Assembly (NCBI GenBank): GCA_003648455.1
Contig: QMPG01000237.1
Location: forward strand, 1 to 5,482
Origin: Bacteroidota bacterium
GTDB lineage: Bacteria; Bacteroidota; Bacteroidia; Bacteroidales; B39-G9
DNA length: 5,482 nt
Reading direction: 5' to 3'
In this document: positions 5,160 through 5,482 of the stretch, one piece after another
How the letters are laid out: every line of letters begins with the position of its first letter
Numbering within the stretch: position 1 is the stretch's first letter
Notes under the pieces: generated by a model
What the model was told of the DNA's origin: nothing
Databases searched by the model: none
The model's input: the letters and a program-made list of their open reading frames with translations, nothing else
Position numbers and translations under genes: made by a program

Positions 5160-5220
5160 AAGTTATTAAGTTGAGCGTTAGCGAAATCCCGATACTTCGG
5201 GTTAAAAGTTATAAAGTTGA
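5160..5220. repeat. Hairpin CCCGA-TACT-TCGGG between short direct repeats, downstream of trxB
   Basis: A 5-bp GC-containing stem (5188-5192 with 5197-5201) with a 4-nt loop lies 36 nt after the trxB stop. AAGTTATTAAGTTGA (5160-5174) and AAGTTATAAAGTTGA (5206-5220) flank it with one mismatch. No T run follows, so it is not a standard intrinsic terminator, though it may protect or end the trxB transcript. The layout looks like a small intergenic repeat unit. Confidence 0.5.
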
Positions 5221-5245
5221 AAGATAAAACCAACATTCAAACTTA

Positions 5246-5348
5246 AAATATTAATAAGCTAAAGATTTTACCACAAGGGACACAAAGTTTTTCACAAAGT
5301 TCACTATGTTATTTGTGTTCTTTGTGTCTTCTTAGTGCTCTTTGTGGT
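5246..5348. repeat. Intergenic palindromic repeat, copy 1 (ACCACAA...TTGTGGT)
   Basis: The outer arms ACCACAA (5270-5276) and TTGTGGT (5342-5348) enclose a perfect 9-bp pair, GACACAAAG (5279-5287) with CTTTGTGTC (5320-5328). The unit is built from CACAAAG/CTTTGTG words. Its first 74 bp recur at 5409-5482 with two differences. No gene is seen in 5153-5482. Confidence 0.75.
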
Positions 5349-5408
5349 TTATTCTTTTTAATTTTTCAGATACTTAATTTGAAAGAAGAGAAAATAATAT
5401 CAAATTTT

Positions 5409-5482
5409 AAATATTAATAAGCTAAAGATTTTACCACAAAGCACACAAAGTTTTTCACAAAGTTCACTATGTTATTTGTGTT
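5409..5482. repeat. Intergenic palindromic repeat, copy 2, cut by the window end
   Basis: It matches 5246-5319 at 72 of 74 positions, with the two differences next to each other in meaning (GGG in copy 1 against AGC here, after ACCACAA). The copies start 163 bp apart in the same orientation. The right arm lies beyond the window. Confidence 0.8.

Noticed and set aside
4952..5236. 94-codon minus-strand frame over the trxB 3' end and downstream repeat
   Set aside because: Two thirds overlap trxB, and the remainder is intergenic repeat; no family resemblance in the translation.

Overview
The window looks like chromosomal DNA from a member of the Bacteroidota. It is very AT-rich, Shine-Dalgarno-like sequences are essentially absent before the genes, and promoters fit the phylum's pattern (TAnnTTTG at -7 with TTG/TTTG about 19 nt upstream). 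The thioredoxin reductase and the tRNA-Pro(GGG) also look typical of that phylum. The genus cannot be named from what is visible.

Layout. Positions 1-1238 (+ strand) hold the 3' part of a leucine-rich-repeat (LRR) protein gene. It is followed 15 bp later by a 228-residue protein that I read as a shortened, degenerate relative of FtsZ/tubulin. Positions 1342-3597 are bounded by two ~50-bp near-identical direct repeats, each made of the last bases of a tRNA-Pro gene plus its hairpin terminator. Between them, on the minus strand, lies an AbiE-type (type IV) toxin-antitoxin pair: an AbiEi-like winged-helix antitoxin (2519-3253), then an AbiEii-like nucleotidyltransferase toxin. The toxin frame is interrupted by a single TAA codon at 2402-2404, so only residues from a downstream GTG (2395) remain open. 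The intact tRNA-Pro(GGG) gene (3589-3664, minus) sits at the right-hand repeat. This arrangement suggests a small genetic island inserted at the tRNA 3' end, with no integrase left in it.

Positions 3665-4147 are non-coding and hold the tRNA promoter and a complex palindromic intergenic repeat. trxB follows (4148-5152, +). The last 330 bases hold a small hairpin and two copies of a second, unrelated intergenic repeat 163 bp apart, the second cut by the window edge.

How the genes work together. The AbiE pair forms one operon with a recognisable promoter, a candidate autoregulatory palindrome and a terminator apparently supplied by the duplicated tRNA flank. The LRR and FtsZ-like genes are probably co-transcribed, but their joint role is unknown. 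They are the most novel-looking content here. trxB is a housekeeping gene for disulfide reduction. The repeats around it are probably genome-wide families rather than features specific to this locus.
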